This document shows positions 10,912 through 20,534 of a stretch of DNA of 64,000 bases, one piece after another. The stretch comes from Pseudocercospora fijiensis CIRAD86 (taxonomy: Eukaryota > Ascomycota > Dothideomycetes > Mycosphaerellales > Mycosphaerellaceae). The notes under the pieces are model-generated. The model saw nothing but the letters and a program-made list of their open reading frames with translations. It was not told the DNA's origin and did not search any database. The position numbers were made by a program, and so were the translations under genes. Positions within the stretch are counted from its first letter, which is position 1; each line of letters starts with the position of its first letter. Location: the NCBI RefSeq assembly GCF_000340215.1, contig NW_006921534.1:372001-436000 (forward strand), written 5' to 3'.

Positions 10912-12240
10912 AGCACGGCGCGCACCGCCGTGAAAACGTAGGAATAGGCATCGTACGGCTCGGACAATTATCCGCTGCAGGGTATTCCATTCCCTAGCTC
11001 GGTCTTATCCGCCGAATGGTTTCTTGTACGGCCGGTCTATTCCTAAAGGAAGGATTCAATATTAGGTTTGAATTAATTCTTGCAGTAGCCGCCGGCTTCT
11101 ATCAAATGTAGTGGTTGAAACGGCCCCTCGGTTAGCCGAAGGACCTTCTCTCCTTCATTTACCTACTACTGCAACGATGCAACCTACCTGTCCTCCCGTA
11201 GGCGTGTAAGGAGTGCTATATATAGTACACGTATTCACGTTGCTACTAGGAGCCCTGCGTGTGTTATATGCGTGCAGTAACACGACAACGACGAGGCTAT
11301 AGGGCTTCGACACCGGCTAGGCTACGCTTAGAGTTAGAGATTTCTGCTAGCCGCTAACTCTAGGGGCTGCATATGTTACATGCGTGCAGCGGTATTTGCG
11401 TGCCTATTGTTAGTCTATTCCGATCCTATTACACTATTTCGACAATCCTATAGCGCTTGTATCTACGAGACTAGAGTGCTAGTCCTCTTCTTTTAGAGAG
11501 GGCCTTTAAATAGGCATACCTTATCGATAGGAGCAATGTAACGGCTATTCTGCCGATGTTATAATTGTCGGATTTGCAGCTAATAGGCAAGTTGCTACGA
11601 GGGATCCGGTATCTGTAGGCCGATCGTTAGCTAGTTAGCTTCTTTCTACCTAATGCTACGCATCGCCTTAATTAGATAATATAGTATTAGAGAAAAGGAA
11701 TAACTAGACCTATTGCTTTTATTAAGCAACTTAGAGCTTAGTCTCTTCTTCTCTCTTTGCTATAACCGCGGACCATTTCTTAAACACAGTTACGCAAGTT
11801 AGATATCGTTAATTATTGCGGACGATAGTCGCTCGGCGCTATAGCGACCTTATAGATCTCGCACTATGTTATACTTACGGAAACACCTAAGTCCGTAAAC
11901 ATTCTCGGTCGTAGCTAAAGTAGGAATTAATATAAGACTTTTAAAGTTTTGTAATAATAATATCCCGTACTCGCGGCGATAGAATGCTTTCTAGAGTTAC
12001 TCGCTAAGTCGCGAGTTATAAACCTTTTACTTCTACGCCTATTAGTCTTAGTCGTCTACTATATTTGTTCGTACTAACCGAGGACTAGCAGATTTAGCTC
12101 GGATCTTCTAAGCATTCTTAGCAATCCTAGTATTTCCTATCTACAAATTACGAGTAAAGGATTAGGAAGAACTTAGCGTAACGCTAGAGCCTACTTAGCC
12201 TAGGCCTCCGAGGGATGCTTCGGCATTATTCTGCAAGTAT
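10912..12240. other. decayed, RIP-like DNA without recognised genes
   Basis: TA-rich with scarce CA and TG but abundant CG, so it looks like old RIP-mutated repeat DNA, more degraded than the copia element next to it. Two partly similar stretches, around 11255-11280 and 11365-11390, share ATGCGTGCAG. I found no LTR, reverse transcriptase or transposase motif. RIP signal fades near 12240. Confidence 0.5.
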
Positions 12241-13540
12241 TAGAAGGAGATATTAAGTGCAAGCCAGGACGCATATAGTATTGCTAAGACGGCATCGGAG
12301 TCAACTCGGCGCAGGTATGTGCCGAGTCCGCAGAAAAGAACTAAGCATATGCCAGCGAAAAGTATCGTTCGCCGGATGATCGTTATAGCGGATACTGTTC
12401 CACTGGCCAAACAGGCGTTCGTCCTGAGGCTTCTTACCACACACACTATGTGGTTCTTTTTTGTGGTTGCCAACTTTTCTCGGACAGTGCAGCAGCAGGA
12501 TACCGTATTGCAAGACAGAGGCATCTGCTATTGTCGGGTCCGTGGTCGTTGCATACCAACCGTGCACTTGCCCGGCACTCTGCGGATCGTGCGCTCATCA
12601 CGAGGTTGGTTGTCCTGTCATGTGTCTGCGAGTCTGCGAAAGATCGACGATGGGGAGCCTGGGCCCTTGTATTCTTCAAGGATTGAGAGCTTTCCAAAGG
12701 GGGCAAGTGAAATCTTCTCGGAACCCAGACTCAGGTACAAGATATGTATAAGGTACAGCCGTGAAAGCGGGTGCAACACTAGGGACTGCGATACCACTCA
12801 GTGGTAAACGGCTCAGGCTTAGAGCTTTGATCGTCTGTTCGCATGGTCCATACCAAACACCGATAACAGCTTTGTTCCTAAGCATTGTTCCGCGTTCGAT
12901 ATTCGCAAATGTGTCCTTCTCTGCCTCGGCATTTACTTCATCGCTCACCTCACGAGACCTGTCCGAGGACTAATAATAAGTGCCGAGCAGCGATGGTTTG
13001 ACGTCCAGCTAAGGTTCTTCCCGCACTTTGTTCTATATCTGGAGCGCGCAATTTCCTTTATGCAGCCCTTTCCCTGCATTTGAGTCGATCCGGTAAGACC
13101 GGATTGCCACACGTCCTGGCAAAGTAGTCTGCTTTCCATTTTAGTTCTAGCGAACTCTGCTTTCCTTAGCAAGCTCTCCAAGGCAAGGGCTCACGGTTTC
13201 CTAATCGGGCTGCCCACGTGTGGAAAATAGGCATTCTCGGCGTGCAGGCCGGACTCTCGAGCGACGGATAAGGCGGTGACTGGCCCCGCCGTGACTCTCC
13301 AATGCTTCCGCCCACTCCATTATTGTCATATCATTGCTCAGCCGGTCTCTGTGCCAGTCGCAGACCATATCCAGTCTCGCAATCCTTCAATCGCGACCAA
13401 GTCTCACTCGGCTCCGCTGCCCAGCATCGGACTCGGCTCGTCCGGACAAGCTGACGAAGTCCGGAGCAATCCATTCAACATCCGGCCCCAAAGAATCCCC
13501 GCCACGGAGCACGTGGGGATCGAATGCAGCAGCAGTCTCC
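12241..13540. other. gene-poor non-RIP region
   Basis: Normal base composition with many overlapping short frames on both strands, none with family motifs. The longest (162 codons from 12319 on plus, 90 codons from 12948 on minus) have arbitrary composition. The right end should contain the promoter, and possibly an unrecognised 5' exon, of the gene starting at 13541. Confidence 0.45.
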
Positions 13541-14146
13541 ATGCCTGCACCACTTTCGACACTGATTGAGCCTCTCCCTCAGCAGCGCATTCCGGCCTCC
13601 AAGGCATCCAATCTCGGTATCGATTCGAGCCTGAGCCGGGACAAGAGCGAAAGCGCGCATCGCCGAACTCGCAGCCATCACCGGAGAACGCACGCTGTGC
13701 AGCTGTCCTGGTCCGACGTCGAGCATCTCGAATTGCGACCAAGGAAGAGAGCTCATCGACAGTTTCTTGGCCAGGCCGCCCTGCCGCCTTTCCAGTTCCC
13801 GAACCTCTACACAGATTCACGCGACAGCTCGCCATCTGGCAGTGCTCATTCCAGATCATATAGCGATTGCTCCACGGCCAGCTTCGACAGCATCTCCAGC
13901 GTTGACAGTGTGGAAACCACCATCACTGCACCGGACTGTGAACCTATCCAAGAATATCGCATCAAGAACGAGGGTGACGACAAGCCTGCTTCCTTCCTCG
14001 CAGAGTCTCCGAGCGACTTTTATCCGACGCATCTGAGGAAGATCTCTGTCGAACAGGTCGACTTGATCGAAGACCTTGCCTACCAGATCGAGCTTTTCAA
14101 GATAGACGAAAGCTCGGACACCAGGCCTATCATCGTCGTCTCATAG
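13541..14146 (+). CDS. Ser-rich hypothetical protein
   Basis: From the first in-frame ATG (13541) it gives 201 residues, stop at 14144. The frame stays open upstream to 13295 without another ATG, so a spliced 5' exon is possible and the start is uncertain. The sequence is basic and Ser/Arg/His-rich at the start (RRTRSHHRRTH), then Ser/Asp-rich, ending in an acidic, more ordered tail with DLIEDLAYQIELFKIDE. It looks mostly disordered and nuclear or cytosolic. It lies 33 bp upstream of the next gene, in the same direction, and shares with it a short Ser-rich stretch ending VETTI. No known domain. Confidence 0.55.
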   Translation: MPAPLSTLIEPLPQQRIPASKASNLGIDSSLSRDKSESAHRRTRSHHRRTHAVQLSWSDVEHLELRPRKRAHRQFLGQAALPPFQFPNLYTDSRDSSPSGSAHSRSYSDCSTASFDSISSVDSVETTITAPDCEPIQEYRIKNEGDDKPASFLAESPSDFYPTHLRKISVEQVDLIEDLAYQIELFKIDESSDTRPIIVVS

Positions 14147-14178
14147 CAGGTCAACTGCCGACTATCGACTCAGTACCG

Positions 14179-14616
14179 ATGTTCTCTTGGTTCAGGCGGC
14201 GCCGTTCAGCCAACACGCAAGATAGACGGCCTGCATGTCCCTGTTTGAATGACCTACCGAACAACACCAGAGGTCATAGTAGGAACCTGAGCGCACACAC
14301 TACGGCCAGTGACTTCAGTACGTGGTCTGCAAGCACTGCTGCGTCGGAAATCTCGCGGGGTACCGTAGAAACAACCATAAGCGCCGGATACGTGTGTCAG
14401 TCGCGACGAGCGGCATCTCGGCGTAGCAAGTACAGCAAATCCAGCTCCAGGGCTTCATCACCAGAAGCTCAAGACAGACCTGAACTGCTTTTGAGATCGC
14501 ATAGCAATCCTAGTGTCAGGGCATTTCGAGTCGTCACTCGCACACCGTTGCGCCAGAAGAGAAGTAGTGTCTGGTTTGGTATTTTGCCTGGTTCATCCTC
14601 GCCTTCAGACTCCTAG
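14179..14616 (+). CDS. small basic Ser/Arg-rich hypothetical protein
   Basis: 145 residues beginning MFSWFRRRRSANTQ. It is rich in Ser, Arg and Thr with no membrane segment or signal peptide, and probably disordered. A central stretch ending GTVETTISAG resembles SVETTITAP in the gene just upstream, which suggests a shared motif or an old tandem duplication. The next 280 bp before the following gene show no clear frame. Identity unknown. Confidence 0.5.
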   Translation: MFSWFRRRRSANTQDRRPACPCLNDLPNNTRGHSRNLSAHTTASDFSTWSASTAASEISRGTVETTISAGYVCQSRRAASRRSKYSKSSSRASSPEAQDRPELLLRSHSNPSVRAFRVVTRTPLRQKRSSVWFGILPGSSSPSDS

Positions 14617-14898
14617 TTCGACATCGTCGGCATTCAAGGGAGGAGACCCACTTTGTCCGATCCAAGGTTCGCGTGGACGCCGACAACCTGGATTCCTCAC
14701 GGGCGGCTTCAGGTGGCCATCCGGCCGTCACGCTAAATCACGGCTGTCGGCTTCCAGCACTTTCACCTTCAATATTACATCTTCCACTCCCTCCACCTCC
14801 CATACCGACTTCGTCTCGTGGTGTCTCATCGCCGCACCGATACGGCACAGCCTGCTGTTCTTGGCATAAATCCGTTGAACCAAGGGCCAACCGCCACA

Positions 14899-15516
14899 AT
14901 GTGCTGTCACTCCCGAGTCATCTATGCGACCTGCGGTCACAGCACGTTCTCGAAGTCGGCCATATTGCGGTGCAGCCAGGCTCAGCTGGAGATGGACGAG
15001 TGCAACACGCCAGACACGATTCCAACAGCTCGATCTCGTCCACGGACTCCAACTGCACCTCAGAGCCCGAAGCCACCATGCGAGATCTTTGCCCATCCAT
15101 ATCGGACATTGCGAGTGGAGTGTCTGTGTCCCTTCTGCGAACATCGGCGAGAATCGTTGCTGTGTGACATGGCGGAATTCCAGATGGCTCGATGGGATGA
15201 CTGTATGTGGAAAGTCGACGATGGGATGAGGGACGAACTTGCCAGGGAAGCAAGAGAGTCTTCATTTCAACAAGAAATAAATGCTTTGCTAACGCAATTG
15301 AAGGAGGCGCACGAGAGGCTGGCCGTGCTGGAGGAGTCTTGTAAAGATAAGCCTAGGGCAGAGGGAGAAGGGGAATCAAGGGCAGTGGCGGCGGCGGATG
15401 GTCTTCTGAAGCCGCGGCCCTCACCTGCTACCTCCTCTCATAGGAAGTCGGATTCCATTGAGAGGAAGGACAGTTGCATGAGTTTAACGGAGTCGAAGGC
15501 GTTGGGATGGGAATAA
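14899..15516 (+). CDS. Cys/His-containing hypothetical protein with coiled-coil tail
   Basis: I chose ATG 14899 rather than the longer open frame from 14818 because the sequence from MCCHSRVIYATCGHS onward is orderly and resembles the start of fungal proteins that open with a Cys-x-CGH motif. The product is 205 residues. Cys/His pairs occur at the start (CCHS, CGH) and again near residues 75-90 (HPYR, CLCPFCEHR), which could bind zinc. Residues about 115-160 form a charged helix likely to be a coiled coil (QQEINALLTQLKEAHERL). The C-terminus is Ser/Lys-rich and disordered. I know of no assigned function. Confidence 0.7.
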   Translation: MCCHSRVIYATCGHSTFSKSAILRCSQAQLEMDECNTPDTIPTARSRPRTPTAPQSPKPPCEIFAHPYRTLRVECLCPFCEHRRESLLCDMAEFQMARWDDCMWKVDDGMRDELAREARESSFQQEINALLTQLKEAHERLAVLEESCKDKPRAEGEGESRAVAAADGLLKPRPSPATSSHRKSDSIERKDSCMSLTESKALGWE

Positions 15517-15973
15517 CGATTGATGAATTCACGACTTGAAGATGGATACCGATTCGGACGACTCTCGTTGTAATGTCTGCTGGCGTTCGAGGTTGGGATA
15601 ACGGTATTGTAATAGCGGCCTTGAGCAAGCTTGTGCAGTAGAGCAGGTCTCGCGTACACACGTGTGATGGGAATCTTGTAGACTATTAGCTCGTCTCGTA
15701 TCTCATACAATATCTCATGACTTTTCCCACATGTCTATACCTCGCGCGTCTAAGATGAAGATCGTTGTGCCGATGTTCATATGAATGCTGGTAAGTGAAC
15801 AGTCGACAGCAAGGGAAGAAGATTTGGTGAAGTTGCGTCGCGCGAAAAACAGTGCACGGACCGAGAACGAACCTACGTCACCACATCCCGCAACTCTGCG
15901 TTTAACATCATCAACTCGCCACGAGTACATGAGACCACGCGTCCGATCGCTACAGATCCTGCGGCATCTGAAA
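15517..15973. other. intergenic / promoter of the Nudix gene
   Basis: No separate gene seen. The Nudix frame is open back to 15785. An alternative in-frame ATG at 15929 would add 15 residues, MRPRVRSLQILRHLK, with the look of a mitochondrial presequence. Confidence 0.5.
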
Positions 15974-16819
15974 ATGTCTGCACCAGCTCCCAAAATCCGG
16001 CGCATTGGCGCCCTCGATCCCTCAGAAGCGAAATGGACGGAGCTCCGCAAAATCGAATGGACAGACCAAGACGGCAAGGATCGAGTCTGGGAGGCGGCCG
16101 CAAGAAAGACGAGAGGCAAAGGCGGCGTCGACGCAGTAGCAATTGCACCAATCCTTCGCCATCCGTCACGACCACCACAGACAATGGTTATTCTCCAGTA
16201 CCGACCACCAGTCGAGGCATTCTGTGTCGAATTCCCTGCAGGCCTGATTGACGAGGGCGAGACGCCTGAACAGGCTGCTGTTCGCGAGCTGAAAGAGGAG
16301 ACGGGTTATGAGGGCAAGGTCTGTGATCTCAGTCCTGTGCTTCCAAACCAGCCGGCTTTGACGAATGCTAATATCCAGGTAGGTGCTTGATTGTAGTCCG
16401 ACGATTGTCTCCGATCCGGGATTGACCAATGCGAACATGCAGGTATGCGGAGACAAGACGCTATGAGCGTGTATGAGAGCTGAAGCTGACTGTACCAGAT
16501 TGCTACCATCGAGGTCCAGCTGAAGGAGGGCGACAAGGAGCCGGAGCAGCATTTGGACGAGGGCGAGCACATCGAGCGCATCATTGTGCCTCTTGACGAG
16601 CTGTACGACAAGTTGCAAGGTATGTTGCGAATGCCATATATGGCTAAATTGAAGTTGCCAACCATTGCAGCGATGTCCAAGGATCAAGGCAAAATCGTGG
16701 ATGCCAGGTGAGTTTTGCAGCTTCGTTTCTGGATAAGTTGCTTTCGCTGACTTATGCAAAGGCTCTTCCATTGGGCTGCAGGACTGCATTGGGCCCGTCG
16801 ACTTGGTGTCAAGGGCTGA
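15974..16819 (+). CDS. Nudix hydrolase, ADP-sugar diphosphatase type (YSA1/NUDT5-like)
   Basis: Nudix enzymes of this group split ADP-ribose and related nucleotide sugars in the cytosol. Exons: 15974-16378 (or 15974-16318 plus 16383-16442), 16499-16619, 16671-16707, 16762-16819; both forms give 206 residues. The Nudix box spans residues 90-112: Gly90, Glu96, then REL at 104-106 and EETGY at 108-112, a full match to the G-x5-E-x7-REU-x-EE-x-GU pattern. The preceding VEFPAG and C-terminal HWAAGLHWARRLG fit the ADP-ribose pyrophosphatase subfamily. Introns are short: 16379-16498 (or 16319-16382 plus 16443-16498), 16620-16670 and 16708-16761. The second exon block keeps the family's SDPGLTNANMQ, while the first has NQPALTNANIQ. 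Confidence 0.9.
16319..16378 (+). repeat. Nudix alternative exon block 1
   Basis: 60 bp encoding a variant that runs VCDLSP to LTNANIQ. It is followed directly by donor GTAGGT and preceded by AAG|GTCTGT, which can itself serve as a donor. Using block 1 keeps the frame into the exon at 16499. It lacks the DPG of block 2. Confidence 0.75.
16383..16442 (+). repeat. Nudix alternative exon block 2 (family-like version)
   Basis: 60 bp with the same length and layout as block 1, encoding VLDCSP to LTNANMQ. It is preceded by an AG acceptor at 16381-16382 and followed by donor GTATGC. A CTAAT branch-point-like sequence lies just upstream, inside block 1. Splicing 16318 to 16383 removes block 1 exactly and keeps the frame. 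Confidence 0.75.
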
Positions 16820-17159
16820 CATTACCTATGCTAGAATGGGCAGCACTCGGTTACATCACCGATCAGTACGTCGCATTCTGGGCGGGTGGATTCCACTATG
16901 GTCGTATGTTCTTGCAGAAATAGAATTGCATTCTGGAAATGCCGCGATGCCGTATATGAAAGACATGGCCGCGTTACGAAGATCAGGACATTGCTCGAAG
17001 CCCTCTTTAGGCCAAACGAGCCTCCATTGAGTCCTCTGCCTTCCTGTTAAATCTTCGTAACAATACTTCAGAACCTTTCACACTTCTCGCTGACTACAGT
17101 AGGAGAATCAATGAACTATGAAGGTAACACCAAATTTTCAAGGAACGTTATAGATTGAT
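16820..17159. other. intergenic
   Basis: 3' trailer of the Nudix gene and spacer; no feature recognised. Confidence 0.5.
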
Positions 17160-17549
17160 GAGAAACGGATGGAAGCAGCAGATTCCGCGATGAAAGCGCT
17201 TGTTCATCTTTTGGCCAAAGAAATGGACTACGTTGTCGCAGCAATCTCCAGTCGACAGACTATATATGATTTCACATCGACTCTGGCAACGAAGTCATAA
17301 AATTACAGGATGCTCAGAGTCCAGAAATTCCACTGAACGCGGTCGCACGGAATATTGGGCAGGAATGGAGAGATGCTGCAAAGATGGGAGATGGTTGCCA
17401 CAATAGTTTCAGATCTCCTTCAGACAGGAGCTGATGTTGACTCCGTGGATAGACAAGGTTGCACACCTCTGATGCTCGGCGAGACCATCGACCATGACAA
17501 AGTTTGCAGCCTTCTCCCACACCGAGGCGCCAAAGCATCTCGCTGTTAG
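17160..17549 (+). pseudogene. ankyrin-repeat gene relic
   Basis: Three reading-frame pieces in succession look like one decayed gene: MEAADSAMKALVHLLAKE at about 17169-17230, then EWRDAAKMGD at about 17360-17390 in another frame, then DLLQTGADVDSVDRQGCTPL at about 17410-17475 with a following DKVCSLLPHRGAKAS. The last is a clear ankyrin repeat (GADVD, DRQGCTPLM, LL..GAKA). At least two frameshifts separate the pieces, so it is not functional. No RIP pattern is apparent here. A further open stretch at 17587-17790 is unassigned. Confidence 0.6.
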
Positions 17550-18396
17550 ACACAGACGGCACTCAGTTCTAGAGTCACAAGTTGAAATGGACTACATCGA
17601 CCTCAACCCGGTCGAGGATTGGTTGGAATCAGGCGACGCCGCGTCTAAGATGTGCCATGAAACTCCTGATTGCCACTTTACAGGTGTTGTCCGACAATCC
17701 TTTCTCTGGGCTAGCTGCCACGGTCAGGCTTTCTTCAGTGCTGCAGGGAACGCTGGGCGCGAGGAGGCTTCTGTGGCGGCTTCGATGTAGATAGGCATTG
17801 ATGCAGTATGAATGCTCAACAATGGTATTAGCATGCGCTGGAAAATCTTTAAAAGTAGCACGGTGATCGACGAGACTGACGATGCGAAACCACGAATATG
17901 GATGCTTCAGCGCAGCTCAGGTACGGCACTTTGCATTTCCTCTAGATTCCTGTTTTGTAAGACTCGTCAAGCATAGACCGGTCTGAAGAAGGAGGAACGT
18001 TGTGTGACAAGGGTGCAATCCCATGGCAACGGTAGCGTGCGGCTAGTGCCGGTGCCGGAGACCCCTGTTGACATGTGATGCTTGAGATGAACCAAATGTC
18101 CAACTCACCAAGAAAAGAAACCTGCATAACGTATATTACTGTCCGCCAACCAGGCCCCAAGAACTGCTGCACGAACTTGCGCCCTTTGAACGGCTTGACA
18201 CGATCTATACAATCTAGCTTATCGGCCCTACACGACGTCATACCGGCTTGCACAAGAAGTGAAACACAGCTGCCAAACTGGTCAAGTGTTGCAACAGTGA
18301 AGCCGACTTCTCCTGATCGCAAGTCGCAAAGAAGCATCTGTGTATACTGCTGCCGCCACCAAGGGAGTGGATGGCGGCTGAGCGAGTGCTGACAAT
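17550..18396. other. intergenic, upstream of PAC1
   Basis: Short frames only. The last part should contain the promoter and 5' leader of the LIS1/PAC1 gene. Nothing else recognised. Confidence 0.5.
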
Positions 18397-19833
18397 ATGA
18401 GCTCGCTGTTGACCTCGAAACAAGCCGAAGAACTGTACGCGACAAGTGCCTGCTCGTGTTGTTGCATTCGCTGATGGAGCGCTGACAGCCACAAGGGCAT
18501 CGTCGCCTATCTAATATCGACCGGCCATGCAGATGCCGCGCAGGGCGTACGCGATGCAGTACGTTTATCAGAAACCGAATTCGATGCCAGCACTGCGAAG
18601 CGATACGAGGGGCTCATCGAGAAGAAATGGACGGGCTTGGTGCGGCTGCAGAAAAAGATCATGGACCTGGAAACCAAATGCCAGCAGCTACAGCATGAGT
18701 TAGACAACGCGACACCATCCAGCCTTGCGGCGCGAAAGAACCACGATCCTCAGACGTGGCTCCCACGAGCGCCGGCGCGTCACACATTACAGAGCCACCG
18801 CAGCCCAATTACATGCGTCGCATTCCACCCACTATTCTCCAGCTTGGCGTCAGGCAGCGAAGATTGCACGATAAAGATATGGGATTATGAACTGGGCGAG
18901 CTGGAGCGGACGTTGAAGAGCCATACCAAAGCCGTCCTGGACGTCGACTTTGGTGGGCCCAGAGGTAATACTCTCCTCGCCAGCTGCAGTAGCGACCTGA
19001 CCATAAAGTTGTGGGATCCCGCAGAAGAATATAAGAATATACGGACTCTGCCAGGTCACGACCACAGTGTGAGCTCGGTGCGGTTCATACCATCAGGAGC
19101 AGCAGGTGCACCACTCTCTGGCAACCTCCTGGCAAGTGCAAGCAGAGACAAGACAATACGAATATGGGATGTGACGACGGGGTACTGTTTAAGAACCCTG
19201 CGAGGACACGGTGACTGGGTGAGATCGCTTGCGCCGACCATCGACGGACGCTGGCTGCTCTCCACTTCCTCCGACCAGACGGCACGGATGTGGGATTTGT
19301 CGCAACCTGACTCGAATGCGCAAAAGCAGACTTTCATCGCGCATGAACACGTCGTCGAATGCTGCGCCTTTGCTCCTCCTGCAGCATATCAGCATTTAGC
19401 GACATTGGCTGGGTTGAAGAAAGCGCCACCAGCCAGCAGTAGTGCTGAGTTCCTCGCGACTGGCGGCAGAGACAAGCTTGTCAAGGTACATACAGCCAAT
19501 GGTGTATGCATCAAGACACTTACCGGACACGACAACTGGATACGAAGCTTGGTGTTTCATCCTGGTGGAAAGTATTTGCTATCCTGCAGTGACGACAAAA
19601 CCATAAGATGCTGGGACTTGGCGCAAGAAGGCAAATGTGTGCGTGTGGTAGAGGCTGCAGATCATTTCGTCTCCTGCCTACGCTGGGCCCCAAGCTTATT
19701 CAAGGAGGCTGCGGAAACGAATGGATCTGCGACAGCTTTGACGAACGGAAGCAAAGATGAGGCAAAGGAGCAAATACGGTGCCTCATTGCATGCGGGAGC
19801 GTTGACTTGAATGTGCGCGTCTTTAGCGCATGA
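18397..19833 (+). CDS. PAC1: nuclear distribution protein PAC1/LIS1 (NudF)
   Basis: LIS1 proteins bind the dynein motor domain and, with NudE, regulate dynein in nuclear migration and spindle positioning. Exon 1 (18397-18434) encodes [12 protein letters not shown]; the intron is 18435-18488 (54 bp, GTACGC...GACAG) and exon 2 is 18489-19833. The total is 460 residues, usual for the family. The LisH motif covers residues about 9-41 ([14 protein letters not shown]), followed by a coiled coil at about 60-87 ([19 protein letters not shown]). Seven WD40 blades follow, with hallmark ends such as IKIWD, IKLWD, IRIWD, ARMWD and IRCWD. Blade 5 has a longer loop with Ala/Pro/Ser, and blade 7 carries an Asn/Thr/Ser insert, both common in fungal copies. 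The 38 bp first exon is easy to miss, but without it the LisH motif has no start. Confidence 0.96.
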
Positions 19834-20534
19834 GTAGGTGCTTTCTAAAGAGATGGATCATCGACAGGAGTTGCCTAGTCCCCTCGGAAAGAAATAATTG
19901 AAAAGACGAGTACGGCGCAAGAGTGGTCTGGCAGAGCGCAGAGGAATTCTCAAAACATCATGTTGATTACCCCATTCGCATGTTGCGAGAGCAAGAACAT
20001 TTCTGTCTCACGTTCGATACGAGACCTTCACGCTGCACACTCAAGGGATGTGAGAGGGAGAGGGCTCGACTGCGCGCGGATTCCAACCAACCCAACGTCT
20101 ATTCAAAGAGACCGTTGTTACGAACGGTTGTGCGTTTCTGGCCAGGCCAAGCGCTCTCTGCGCACGTGAGCTGCGAGTCACCGTATCGACCTACCAATCC
20201 TAGCTCACGCAAATCCAATGAGTCGGTCTTACCTTATCAAGTGGCCTATCTGTACCTTGCTTGAAGCTCAACGTCACTTTACACTTCCGCGACTGGCCAT
20301 CGTATAGACCCAAGAACTAGAACTAACTCAGCCATCAACACTTCCGTTCCCCTAATGTTGAGAATAGGCTGTACCTGAGTCCTAATTGCAAGATCAGGCG
20401 AAGCGGGGCACTCGAGCGACTGCCAATCGCTACCCTACATTCCTGATTGCAGGAGGCGACAGGACGGTCATCGAGCAGATATTGCTAATGGCATAAAAGC
20501 AAACCCAATTCCATGTGCGACCTGACGACTGATC
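19834..20534. other. intergenic
   Basis: 3' trailer of PAC1 and promoter of the P450 gene. Frames of up to 113 codons exist but look random. Confidence 0.5.

Noticed and set aside
12676..12948. 90-codon minus-strand frame starting MSDEVNAEAEK
   Set aside because: No motif, no partner exon, and several overlapping frames of equal length; too weak to call a gene.
14673..15167. Ser/His-rich plus-strand frame overlapping the Cys/His gene
   Set aside because: The overlapping frame from 14899 has ordered Cys/His motifs and a coiled coil and is the better candidate.
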